64,000 nt of DNA from Symbiodinium natans (taxonomy: Eukaryota; Sar; Dinophyceae; Suessiales; Symbiodiniaceae), in contig CAJNDS010002110.1 in NCBI GenBank assembly GCA_905221605.1, positions 297,001 through 361,000 on the forward strand, given 5' to 3'. The position numbers were made by a program, and so were the translations under genes. The notes under the pieces are model-generated. The model saw only the letters and a program-made list of their open reading frames with translations, did not search any database and was not told where the DNA came from. Of this stretch, positions 57,479-64,000 are shown one piece after another (the stretch's first letter is position 1; each line of letters opens with the position of its first letter).

Positions 57479-57519
57479 CTCCAGGCTCTTCGTCTCCTCC
57501 ACCCGCTTCTCCTCAATGG
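57479..57519 (-). CDS. exon, charged helix
   Basis: 41 nt, acceptor AGGCTGCCAG|C. It reads IEEKRVEETKSLE. A GA donor (GAG|GACCAA) gives phase 0, agreeing with the next exon; reading on reaches TAG. Confidence 0.6.
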
Positions 57520-57559
57520 CTGGCAGCCTAAGCCAGTGGATTTTGGGGCTTTAAGGTTG

Positions 57560-57830
57560 GGGGTTTAGGGTTTTGGGTTTGCGGTTTAGGGTTCGGGGTT
57601 TGGGGTTTGGGGTTTAGGGTTTGGGGGTTAGGGTTTGGGGTTTAGGGTTTGGAGTTTGGGGTTTAGGGTCTAGGGTTTAGGGTTTGGGGTTTCGGGTTTA
57701 GGGTTCAGGGTTTGGGATGTAGGTTTGCGGTTTAGGGTTTGGGGCTTGGGGTTTAGGGTCTAGGGTTTAGGGTTTGGGGTTTAGGAAATTGGGGTTTCGG
57801 GCTTAGGGTTTGGGGTTTAGGGTTTGGGGT
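57560..57830 (+). repeat. degenerate telomeric tract, 270 bp
   Basis: TTTAGGG, TTTGGGG, TTCGGG variants. Confidence 0.85.
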
Positions 57831-57962
57831 CCTGTTTTTTGTTGGGTTCAGGAGGTGTATCGAAACTTCTCACTAAAGTGATGATACACAAATCCCAAGC
57901 TAGTACCCCTACACCCCGAGTGGCCTTGAAAACACGTTTTGAGAGCAATTTAGGGATTAAAC

Positions 57963-58004
57963 CGCCAAATTCTGTCGAAATCCTCATGACATCTCATGAC
58001 GACC
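57963..58004 (-). CDS. small exon, unknown product
   Basis: 42 nt, acceptor CGGAGAAGAG|G, donor GGCG|GTTTAATC. It reads VVMRCHEDFDRIW. Confidence 0.55.
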
Positions 58005-58096
58005 CTCTTCTCCGAATTCAGGCGTGGGGGGCGCGGGGTGGGGGTGTGGGGGGTATGGCTTTTGGGGCTGAATGCAACAAACCCATCATCTGCCAC

Positions 58097-58133
58097 CGCG
58101 CCACAGCTCATCCATGGGAAGAGGTGGCTTGGC
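58097..58133 (-). CDS. small exon, unknown product
   Basis: 37 nt, acceptor CTTTTTGCCCTCCAG|G, donor CGCG|GTGGCAG. It reads AKPPLPMDELWR. Confidence 0.6.
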
Positions 58134-58149
58134 CTGGAGGGCAAAAAGT

Positions 58150-58296
58150 TCATCCCCCCCTTAAAATCATAATTTCCCCTACTACCCCCCCTTTTACTAC
58201 CCCCCCAACTTCCCCCCATAATTATGGCTATGGGAATTTAAGGGGGGAACCTATATAGGGGTGCTGGTATACAGGGGGGTAGTAGGGAAGCCCATG
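58150..58296. mobile_element. IE-I introner-like element
   Basis: CATCCCCCC/CCTACTACCC ... GGGGGGTAGTAGGGAAGCCC inverted pair with inner GGGAATTTAAGGGGGGAACC. Confidence 0.55.
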
Positions 58297-58317
58297 ATTC
58301 AAAATCACGCGCGCGCA

Positions 58318-58424
58318 CCCCAGGAGTAGAACCCCCAACATAGTATCCTGCATTATACGATTGGGGTCCTTCTTCGGAACCCTTGAGGGATTTACTTTTT
58401 GGATCCTCCCAGGGAAGGCAGAAC
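58318..58424. mobile_element. IE-H introner-like element
   Basis: AGGAGTAGAACCCCCAACAT ... GATTTACTTTTTGGATCCTC. Confidence 0.64.
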
Positions 58425-58486
58425 CTGACGTCATGTTGAAGCATTTCCGAGCGCGATTGTGCCTTAGAACCATAGAGCGCCGTGCT
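58425..58486 (-). CDS. exon beside IE-H
   Basis: 62 nt, acceptor GAACCCCCGTAG|A, donor GTCAG|GTTCTGC leading into IE-H (58318-58424). It reads STALYGSKAQSRSEMLQHDV. Confidence 0.64.
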
Positions 58487-58680
58487 CTACGGGGGTTCAC
58501 GAGATGAGGAGCTTTGGGTTTGGGGTTCTTGCCGTTTTGGTCTCAGCCTTTTCTTAATCAAGAATATGGGGTTTGTACAGAAAACGAAGAAAACGAACAG
58601 AACCTCCTCTAAGGAAGGAAAAGGTTTAGGGTTTACCCTTTGGAACCCAGGATCCTTTCCCGTCAGCTAGCCTACACAAC

Positions 58681-58900
58681 CTTAAAAAAAAAAAACATCA
58701 GAGGCGAATACAATCTTTGGAACATCCGACGCCGCACCGGAATTGGAAGAAACCGGCGCTCCAGGCTTCGTAGCAGCGGTTGCTTTCTTTGACACATCAA
58801 CTCCAAGATCTCCGTGTGGGAGCGATCAATGTGATGCTGCCCGGCATTCTTTCGGCCGTCGTGCTCGCCTGCCATGTGCCTCCTCTTCTCCTCTCCTCTC
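58681..58900 (-). CDS. longer exon region, frame uncertain
   Basis: 220 nt open from acceptor AGCAACATCCAAG|G to donor TTTAAG|GTTGTG (frame with HHIDRSHTEILELMCQRKQP). Within it a second frame reads VDVSKKATAATKPGAPVSSN, typical of a low-complexity linker, from a possible inner acceptor ACACGGAG. Confidence 0.55.
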
Positions 58901-59109
58901 CTTGGATGTTGCTAGGACAAACTCGGTCCGAGGAGAGACATGCACCCTTAAACCCTAAGCTCTAAACCCCAAGCCCTTTTTGCCACTGGACTCGAAGTCT
59001 AGCCAGAACTTTCACCCCTTTAACCCTAAACCCTAAACCCAAAACCCTAAGCCCTAAACCCGAAACCCTACGCCCTAAACCCTAAACCCCAAGCCATAAA
59101 GCCCTAAAC

Positions 59110-59181
59110 CCGGATGTTACCGCAATAACAACAGAAGATGCTGGCGCCCGCCTGGGGTGGCGGCTCGTCAGCCTTGACCGC
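59110..59181 (-). CDS. exon with Cys cluster
   Basis: 72 nt, 24 codons, phase 0 at both ends. Acceptor AACTGCACTCCAG|G, donor CGG|GTTTAGGG. It reads ADEPPPQAGASIFCCYCGNI. CCYCG could be half of a zinc-binding site. In phase with the coiled-coil exon upstream. Confidence 0.72.
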
Positions 59182-59505
59182 CTGGAGTGCAGTTGGGGAG
59201 GGGGGGGGAGTTTAGGGTTTAGGGTTTAGGGTTTAGGGTTTAGGGTTTCGGGTTTAGGGTTTAGGGTTTAGGCTTAGGCGGAGGGGCAGGTCTTGGGGCC
59301 TGTGGGGCTTTATGTGCCCTTGTAAGGAAGGCATCGGGCTCTTAGGCGTCAAGAAGGCGCCAGAAAGCACAAACTCCCTCACCAATTGAATGCCTCGTCG
59401 GGTCCTTGTTCCTAAACTTTACAGAAGCCGAAGCTCTGTAAAAATGAAAACCCTAAACACTAAACCCTAAACCCTAAACCTGGAAAAAAAAAAAGTGTAC
59501 GGCGC

Positions 59506-59589
59506 CTGCGCGGCTTTGGCTGTTTGGGCCGCGGCTTCCGCCTTGGCCCTCTCGAGGTCAAGGTTCCTTGCAGTGCTGACAAGTTCTTT
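59506..59589 (-). CDS. exon, coiled-coil segment
   Basis: 84 nt, 28 codons, phase 0 at both ends with GC donor GCGCAG|GCGCCG; a GT donor lies 6 nt further on. Acceptor AACCCTACCTAG|A. It reads STARNLDLERAKAEAAAQTA, an Ala/Glu-rich helix. One of the clearest coding segments. Confidence 0.78.
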
Positions 59590-59596
59590 CTAGGTA

Positions 59597-59692
59597 GGGT
59601 TTAGGGTTTAGGGTTTAGGGTTTAGGGTTTAGGGTTTAGGGTTTAGGGTTTAGGGTTTAGGGTTTAGGGTTTAGGGTTTAGGGTTTAGGGTG
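59597..59692 (+). repeat. telomeric array (TTTAGGG), 13-14 units
   Basis: Perfect; acceptor side of the coiled-coil exon. Confidence 0.96.
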
Positions 59693-60085
59693 TTGGGTCT
59701 AGGTTTACTTCATTCAACAAGGGCCCCGAACCCGAGGGTACTACCTTAAGGGCCCAAGGTCACAGGCTCCAGTTCAAGGTGGTGGGGGGAGTCGACTTGT
59801 GGCTAACCCTGAACCCTTAACCTAAAACCCTAAAACCCTAAATCCCTGCAGTGCCCTGCATGCACAGATGCCCAGTAGAACTTTGAGCCAACTACCGAAC
59901 CCTTGGTGGGGCTGACCTCTTAGGATCCTCCCATAGAGTAAAATGGTCTTGTGCCGTTCTGTGTTTGGGCTGAAGACCTGAACAGCCAAAAACGAAACCT
60001 GGAAAACCCTAAAATGCTCAACTAACAACCGTAAACCCTAGGCCCTAGATCCTGAACCTTCAATCCTAAACCCTAAACCCTGAAC

Positions 60086-60189
60086 CCTAAGGCTGTCTCG
60101 ACATAGAGTCCACCCGCGCCCGTAGCACATGACATCACCCATGAAGCCGGACCCACCCCGGAGTATCTTGAACGCCCTTACATCCCGCC
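60086..60189 (-). CDS. exon, unknown product
   Basis: 104 nt, acceptor GTTGAGACCGTAG|G, donor TTAGG|GTTCAGG. It reads AFKILRGGSGFMGDVMCYGR. It lies just downstream of the U6 fragment. Confidence 0.7.
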
Positions 60190-60227
60190 CTACGGTCTCA
60201 ACCCTTAGGGGCTTAGGATTTCGGCTT

Positions 60228-60280
60228 GGTGCACTTCTCGATTTGTGCGTGTCGTCCTTGCGCAGGGGCCATGCTAATCC
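60228..60280 (-). ncRNA. U6 snRNA 3' fragment
   Basis: The minus strand contains TAGCATGGCCCCTGCGCAAG followed by GACGACACGCACAAATCGAG, the central and 3' part of U6 snRNA (catalytic stem-loop with its AGC triad, and downstream sequence). The 5' hairpin and ACAGAGA box are missing: immediately upstream the sequence becomes telomere-like (CCCTAAATCC). No terminal T-run follows. A truncated U6 pseudogene is most likely. Confidence 0.85.
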
Positions 60281-60356
60281 AGGATTTAGGGTCTGGGGTG
60301 TTGGGGTTTGCGTTTTAGGATCCGCTAACAAAAGCCGAAACCAAAGCAAAGACAAC

Positions 60357-60457
60357 CTCATGAACCGTATCCAACACTGCCAGGTATCGTAGCTGCCGAG
60401 CTCGGCACTTTTTCCTTAGGAGAACAAGACTACAGGCAGGGGCCATTTCTCGAGTAG
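60357..60457 (-). CDS. exon, unknown product
   Basis: 101 nt, acceptor CTTGGCTGGAG|C, donor GAG|GTTGTCTT. It reads RKKCRARQLRYLAVLDTVHE. Confidence 0.65.
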
Positions 60458-60589
60458 CTCCAGCCAAGGAACTTATCACAAGTACTATTATTGTTCTTTT
60501 TTTTTCGCGATTTCGTAGTCTTATGTTGTATAGTTGTAAAGATGGTATGCCTTCCAAGCTTGGGTGGGCGGTGTGTTAGCATACAGAAA

Positions 60590-60675
60590 TATAAATATAA
60601 ATAAAACATAAACAAAGAAATAAACATATATATATATATATGTAATATATGTATATATATATATATATGTATACC
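60590..60675. repeat. TA microsatellite with ATAAATATAA
   Basis: AT-rich 85 bp. Confidence 0.85.
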
Positions 60676-60810
60676 TTGATAGCCTCCGTTATACTTCGTA
60701 GTTAGGGCCCCTACAACTAAACCGGCTTATGACCTCTTTCGGGGTTTCGGTTTTCGGAGTGCATTGGGGGGCGGCAGGGTCTCCGTGAGCCTCCAGGGGT
60801 GTAACGGTAC

Positions 60811-60852
60811 TTGCTGTGCGGCTACGGCTGCGCAAGATGAAGCTGCCACTTG
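60811..60852 (-). CDS. small exon, frame uncertain
   Basis: 42 nt, acceptor AAACCCTAAG|C, donor CAA|GTACCG. Frames: QVAASSCAAVAAQQ or SGSFILRSRSRTA. Confidence 0.5.
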
Positions 60853-61040
60853 CTTAGGGTTTAGGGTTAGGGTTTAGGGTTTAGGGTTTAGGGTTTAGGG
60901 TTTTGGGTTTTGGGTTTAGGGTTTACCCTCAAAACCCTAAACGCTGAACCCCTTTGAAGCCTTAAGCCCCTCAACCCCAAACCCGGAAGTCGCCCTAAAC
61001 CCTTAGTCAAACCCTTGCAACCCCTAAAACCCCAAAACTC

Positions 61041-61196
61041 GTGGGTTCCCTACTACCCCTATACTATCCTCCCTGGTTCCCAACCCAGATTACGCTGAAT
61101 TATCCTAAGTAGCCTGAGTTCTGGGGGAATTCGGGTGGGGGGGGGGGGGCGGGGGGAGGTATTTTCGAGTTGGGTAGTAGGGGAACCCATGATGAA
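61041..61196. mobile_element. IE-I introner-like element
   Basis: GTGGGTTCCCTACTACCCCT ... GGGTAGTAGGGGAACCCATG terminal inverted repeats. Confidence 0.68.
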
Positions 61197-61442
61197 CCTT
61201 CTATGATGCGGTTGATGAGGCCCAATACCTGGTGTTGCTTCCCCTGTGGCGGAAAATGATGACACGAGAACTTCACCAAAATGGTTTCAGGGTTTTATAG
61301 GGTTTAGGATTTCGGGTGTAGGGTTGAGGGTTTATGGTAGAAGTAAAATTTAGGCTTATAGTGGTGAGGGGTTGATGGGCTTAGGGTTGAGGCGCTCAGA
61401 GGCGTTCTGAGGTTCAGGGTATGCTAAATCTCGGCCGTAAAC

Positions 61443-61496
61443 CATGCCCGTCGCAGATCTGCTTCCTGTTCCAGCAAACAGGGACTTTGCTCCAAC
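61443..61496 (-). CDS. exon, unknown product
   Basis: 54 nt, acceptor GGCGCCTACGCTAG|G, donor CATG|GTTTACGG. It reads LEQSPCLLEQEADLRRA. Confidence 0.66.
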
Positions 61497-61514
61497 CTAG
61501 CGTAGGCGCCTAAA

Positions 61515-61608
61515 TAGTTGGAACAGGGTTTTGGGGGGTTATTATAGCATAGTTACAAAGGGACAATAATAGCACAGTCCTAGTAATTATTCCGACTCCT
61601 ATGTTGCT
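61515..61608. mobile_element. IE-M family member
   Basis: GGTTTTGGGGGGTTATTATA, AGTTACAAAGGGACAATAAT, ATTCCGACTCCTATGTTG. Confidence 0.48.
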
Positions 61609-61700
61609 TACTTCTCCACTAGCCCAGAAAAAACAGGCTACTGTATTACACTACCGAAGAAGGAACCCCAACAAGTTTAACGGTCGACAGGGCGAAGTAA
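61609..61700. mobile_element. IE-E introner-like element
   Basis: CTTACTTCTCCACTAGCCC ... TCGACAGGGCGAAGTAAG. Confidence 0.68.
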
Positions 61701-61823
61701 GCCCTATAAACCCTAAGGCCTAAACCCAAAACCCTAAAAACACATCCACGCCCGAAACCCTAAACCCTAAACCTTATAAACCCTAAACCCTAAACCCTAA
61801 ACCCTAAACCCTAAACCCTGTAC

Positions 61824-61907
61824 CTTGCGGCCCAAGGATCAATTTGGAGTCGAGCTGGCAGCAGGGAGTTCGCACCTCGGCCGAAAACTGGCTGGAGGCA
61901 TAACCCC
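61824..61907 (-). CDS. exon, unknown product
   Basis: 84 nt, acceptor GCCTGTTGCAAAG|G, donor CAAG|GTACAGGG into an array. It reads GYASSQFSAEVRTPCCQLDS. The plus strand is also open (DQFGVELAAGSSHLGRKLAG), a useful warning about strand calls. Confidence 0.58.
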
Positions 61908-62059
61908 CTTTGCAACAGGCTTAAACCCTAAACCCTAAACCCTAAACCCTAAACCCTCACGACAAAATAAAATAGAAAATGTATGTGGTATCATTCTGAA
62001 GTTTTCAAGTTATTTGTCTAAACAGCTGACAAGCTAAGTCTGAGGCCAAATGCTCATCC

Positions 62060-62175
62060 TCCCGCCTCCCCCTCGCCCTCCCCCCCCCACCCCTCGCCCC
62101 TCCCCTCCCCCCTCCCCCCGCCTCCCCCACTCACCCGCCCCCCTCACCCCCGCCCTGCCCCGCCCAGGAGGGGGG
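62060..62175. repeat. C-rich tract followed by G run
   Basis: CCTCCCC-type low complexity ending in a G run; the proline frames are artefacts. Followed by a short GAAACGTTTTGTTCG-like inverted set (62195-62250). Confidence 0.8.
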
Positions 62176-62469
62176 GGGACAAAAATCAAAACTTTCGGTC
62201 AAAATGTTTCGTTCAAAACTTTCGAACAAAACGTTTCGTTCAAAACGTTGTTGGGACCCAAACCCTATACAATTTCTGCAAATCGCCTTAGGGTTTAGGG
62301 GCGTATTCAGCGCACCGCGCCGTGCATACAACCATAACTAGGGTTTGTAGGGCTTGAGTTCCTAAAACTTTACATTACCTACGAGTGCAATCTACCCTGC
62401 CGGGACTGCATAGCCGTAACCCTAAACCCTAAACCCTAAACCCTAAACCCTAAACCCTAGACCCTAAAC

Positions 62470-62808
62470 CCATCTGCACTCAGATGAAAGCTGACGTGCA
62501 AGCAAAGCCAATGAGGTCTTCCTCCTTGCAATGCGAACCATTCCTTGGCAAGAAGGGCCGTATCCTTTTAAAGGAGCACAGCGATGTGCCTCAATCAATT
62601 TCCATTCGTAGTGTGCATTGGGCTCGGAAAAACGTAGTCGACAGCGGCCGAGGCTTGCGCGAGCCGCAGATACGAGCCTTTCACGATGTTGTAGGCTGCT
62701 ACGAGGGGTAGGACCGTCAAGGCAAACGATCTCGGTGAGGCAGCGAATCGCAGCATCCAGCTCCGAAACAGCATCATCATCCTGTTTCGTCTCTGACCTC
62801 CTCCTTCC
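62470..62808 (-). CDS. long exon, 113 codons
   Basis: The longest clean coding segment: 339 nt without a stop, phase 0 at both ends. Acceptor GCCACGACAG|G; donor TGG|GTTTAGGG, the start of a telomeric array. It includes ETKQDDDAVSELDAAIRCLT and HRERLVSAARASLGRCRL, later CAPLKGYGPSCQGMVR. It has no ATG requirement, so ordinary ORF searches miss it. No family recognised. Confidence 0.78.
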
Positions 62809-62830
62809 CTGTCGTGGCTTAGGGTTTATA

Positions 62831-62932
62831 CTGGGATGTTACCCCTTGTACTAACAGTGCTTAAGCGGGATTGTAGTATCCCCTATTATAATGCCTTTTA
62901 AGGGCTGCTAGTACAAGGGGCAACCTGTCAAG
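62831..62932. mobile_element. IE-B introner-like element
   Basis: CTGGGATGTTACCCCTTGTA ... GCTGCTAGTACAAGGGGCAA; it lies just upstream (minus strand) of the long exon 62470-62808. Confidence 0.7.
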
Positions 62933-62977
62933 TTTGGGGTCTTCAGGATCTTGGGGTTTTTTTCGCGCTTGGGGATC

Positions 62978-63172
62978 ACCCACCCACCCCCCCCCCCCCC
63001 CAAAAAAAAAAAAAAAACAGGAATAAATCTATTGTTCTAAGAAGGAAGAATAGATCATAGTTGTTTGGGGGGGGGGGGGGTATGAAAAATAATCCCTCTA
63101 TTACCCTAACAAGGAAGAATATTTCATAGTTGCTTGGAGGGGGGTTCTTCAGCAAATAGTTACTATTTTTCC
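62978..63172. mobile_element. IE-D with homopolymer arms, doubled
   Basis: C-run/A-run left arm, two AAGGAAGAAT middles, G-run arms, right end GGGTTCTTCAGCAAATAG. Confidence 0.58.
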
Positions 63173-63197
63173 TTAGGGGTTTCGTAAGTAGGCTTAT

Positions 63198-63426
63198 CAT
63201 GGGTTCCCCTACTACCCCCCTCTGTACTACACCCCCCTAGGTTCCCCCCATAATTAAGGCTACTTAGGGTTTATTAAGCTCAATTAAGGTTACTTAAGGG
63301 GGAACCTGGGGGAGGGCTAGTATAGAGGGGGGTAGTAGGGTTTAGGGTTTAGGGTTTAGGGTTTAGGGTTTAGGGTTTAGGGTTTAGGGTTTAGGGTTTA
63401 GGGTTTAGGGGTAGGGGAACCCATGA
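63198..63426. mobile_element. IE-I with telomeric array inserted in its terminal repeat
   Basis: CATGGGTTCCCCTACTACCC left end. The matching right end is split by exactly ten TTTAGGG units (63341-63410) flanked by GTAGGG on each side. Confidence 0.75.
63341..63410 (+). repeat. telomeric array, exactly 10 units, inserted in IE-I
   Basis: Perfect TTTAGGG x10 with GTAGGG on both sides. Confidence 0.97.
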
Positions 63427-63443
63427 GCTTAGGGGAAAGGCAC

Positions 63444-63498
63444 TCGTGGCATCCAGAAATCCTAGAAGCTCCCAAGCCCACAAAGGTGTGCATGGGGT
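63444..63498 (-). CDS. exon, unknown product
   Basis: 55 nt, acceptor GAGTCGACTATAG|A, donor CACGA|GTGCCTTT. It reads PMHTFVGLGASRISGCH. Its ATG could be a translation start, as the gene to its right seems to end at 63680. Confidence 0.5.
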
Positions 63499-63679
63499 CT
63501 ATAGTCGACTCTAAGCCTTATAGCTCTAAACTTTGAACCCTAAACCCTAAACCCTAAACCCTAAACCCTAAACCCAAAACCCTTTTCGCAAGAGAACTCT
63601 CTAAAACCTAAAACCTAAACCCTAAACTCTAGACCCTGAACCCTAGACGCGAAACCCTAAACCCTAAACCCTTAGGGCC

Positions 63680-63741
63680 TTAGGGATCCGTCACACTGGG
63701 GCCAGAACGGTTCACGTCCTCGTTCATCTCGTTTACCACGT
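63680..63741 (-). CDS. candidate last exon with stop
   Basis: 62 nt, acceptor CACACGGTCTGCAG|A. It reads VVNEMNEDVNRSGPSVTDP then TAA. The gene continues beyond the right edge of the window. Confidence 0.7.
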
Positions 63742-63857
63742 CTGCAGACCGTGTGGGCGTTGCATGTCTTAAGGGGTATAAGGAGTTTCGGGTTCAGGGT
63801 TTAGGGTTTAGGGTTTCGGGTTTAGGGGTTAGTCTTATTCCCCTATCTAAACCCCTA

Positions 63858-63950
63858 GACAACCCCTCTACATATAGCATATGTAGTCCCTATATACCTA
63901 AGTAGCCAAGTATCCCCTAAATAACCCCACAGGTCCCATAAGGTGCAGCG
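63858..63950. mobile_element. IE-L family member
   Basis: GTAGTCCCTATATACCTAAG and GTATCCCCTAAATAACCCC. Confidence 0.48.
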
Positions 63951-64000
63951 GCAAAGGCTCCAGATATGGCTCAGTCAATGTCGCTGGGGGGGGGCTCACG

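Larger units (their letters stand above)
1..64000. repeat. remaining interstitial telomeric blocks
   Basis: More than 60 further blocks of 20-60 bp are spread over the window in both orientations (for example 353-390, 1361-1415, 9477-9520, 12060-12145, 17670-17727, 23500-23605, 32194-32262, 42388-42485, 50598-50655, 61755-61820, 62416-62469, 63535-63672). No interval of more than about 2 kb lacks them. Confidence 0.9.

Noticed and set aside
1-64000. A true chromosome end
   Set aside because: Arrays are short, interspersed and in both orientations across all 64 kb; no terminal array is present.
1-64000. Eimeria-type genome with telomere-like and CAG repeats
   Set aside because: The AAACCCT repeats fit, but the CAG/poly-Gln repeats typical of those genomes are absent, and the intron features fit a dinoflagellate better.
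1-64000. Ciliate-like nanochromosomes integrated in tandem
   Set aside because: The C-array, segment, G-array order first suggested telomere-capped micro-fragments. The open frames, splice signals and motif order across segments are better explained by exons between array-ended introns, although an origin of arrays by end-healing remains open.
1-64000. CRISPR array, bacterial operons, ribosome binding sites or tRNA genes
   Set aside because: No regular repeat-spacer pattern, no prokaryotic gene structure and no cloverleaf with GGTTC-type loop was recognised by eye; a covariance-model scan would be needed to exclude tRNA genes fully.

Overview
The window looks like nuclear DNA of a eukaryotic microbe with Arabidopsis-type telomeric repeats (TTTAGGG), most probably a dinoflagellate. 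The evidence is: pervasive interstitial TTTAGGG/CCCTAAA arrays; many splice donors that appear to be GC or GA as well as GT, with AG|G acceptors; many families of short inverted-repeat elements that supply splice sites (introner-like elements, called IE-A to IE-O here); nearly all recognisable coding pieces on one strand; and a U6 snRNA fragment. This is inference from sequence features, not an identification. A green alga or another alveolate with the same telomere repeat is not excluded.

No long uninterrupted gene is visible, and most long ATG-to-stop frames are translations of repeats. Instead the minus strand carries about 100 short segments (18-120 nt, a few of 180-340 nt). They have open frames, exon-like composition, an AG acceptor on one side and a GT/GC/GA donor on the other. 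Their lengths fit whole codons plus the splice phases, and several neighbouring pairs agree in phase. Some can be tied to families: an NAD-dependent epimerase/SDR-like product (about 0-2.3 kb), a membrane/RCK-like potassium-channel product (about 8.2-10.8 kb), and a class I SAM-methyltransferase whose motifs I, post-I, III and IV occur in order on separate exons (about 24.8-29.8 kb). Other exons encode coiled-coil, acidic disordered, Cys-rich and membrane segments of unknown proteins. Candidate last exons with in-frame stops lie at 63.7, 52.4, 46.9, 46.1, 45.9, 43.9, 42.5, 41.0 and 4.6 kb, so several genes are probably present, all transcribed right to left.

The most striking feature is the relation of repeats to introns. 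Read on the minus strand, most exons end directly at a (GGGTTTA)n array, so the donor is G|GTTTAGGG. Many begin just after a (CCCTAAA)n array that serves as the C-rich tract before the acceptor. Introns therefore tend to carry complementary telomeric arrays at their two ends. On the plus strand this appears as CCCTAAA array, 60-130 bp exon, TTTAGGG array, again and again. Between the arrays the introns hold the IE families. In two places an entire intron is essentially one IE copy (39357-39468 and 40255-40352). Telomeric arrays have also been inserted into IE copies and next to exons, once with an exact 6-bp duplication and once with a 23-bp direct duplication.

Other features: a 1.06-kb IE-A copy holding a giant inverted 8-bp satellite (6670-7734), a 574-bp inverted-repeat DNA transposon with a captured open frame (27075-27648), 26-bp and about 63-bp tandem repeats, long C, G and (C)n(A)n tracts, and AT/dinucleotide microsatellites. 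Exon calls were made by eye. GC-rich exons are often open on both strands, so single-exon strand and frame calls are less certain than the overall pattern.
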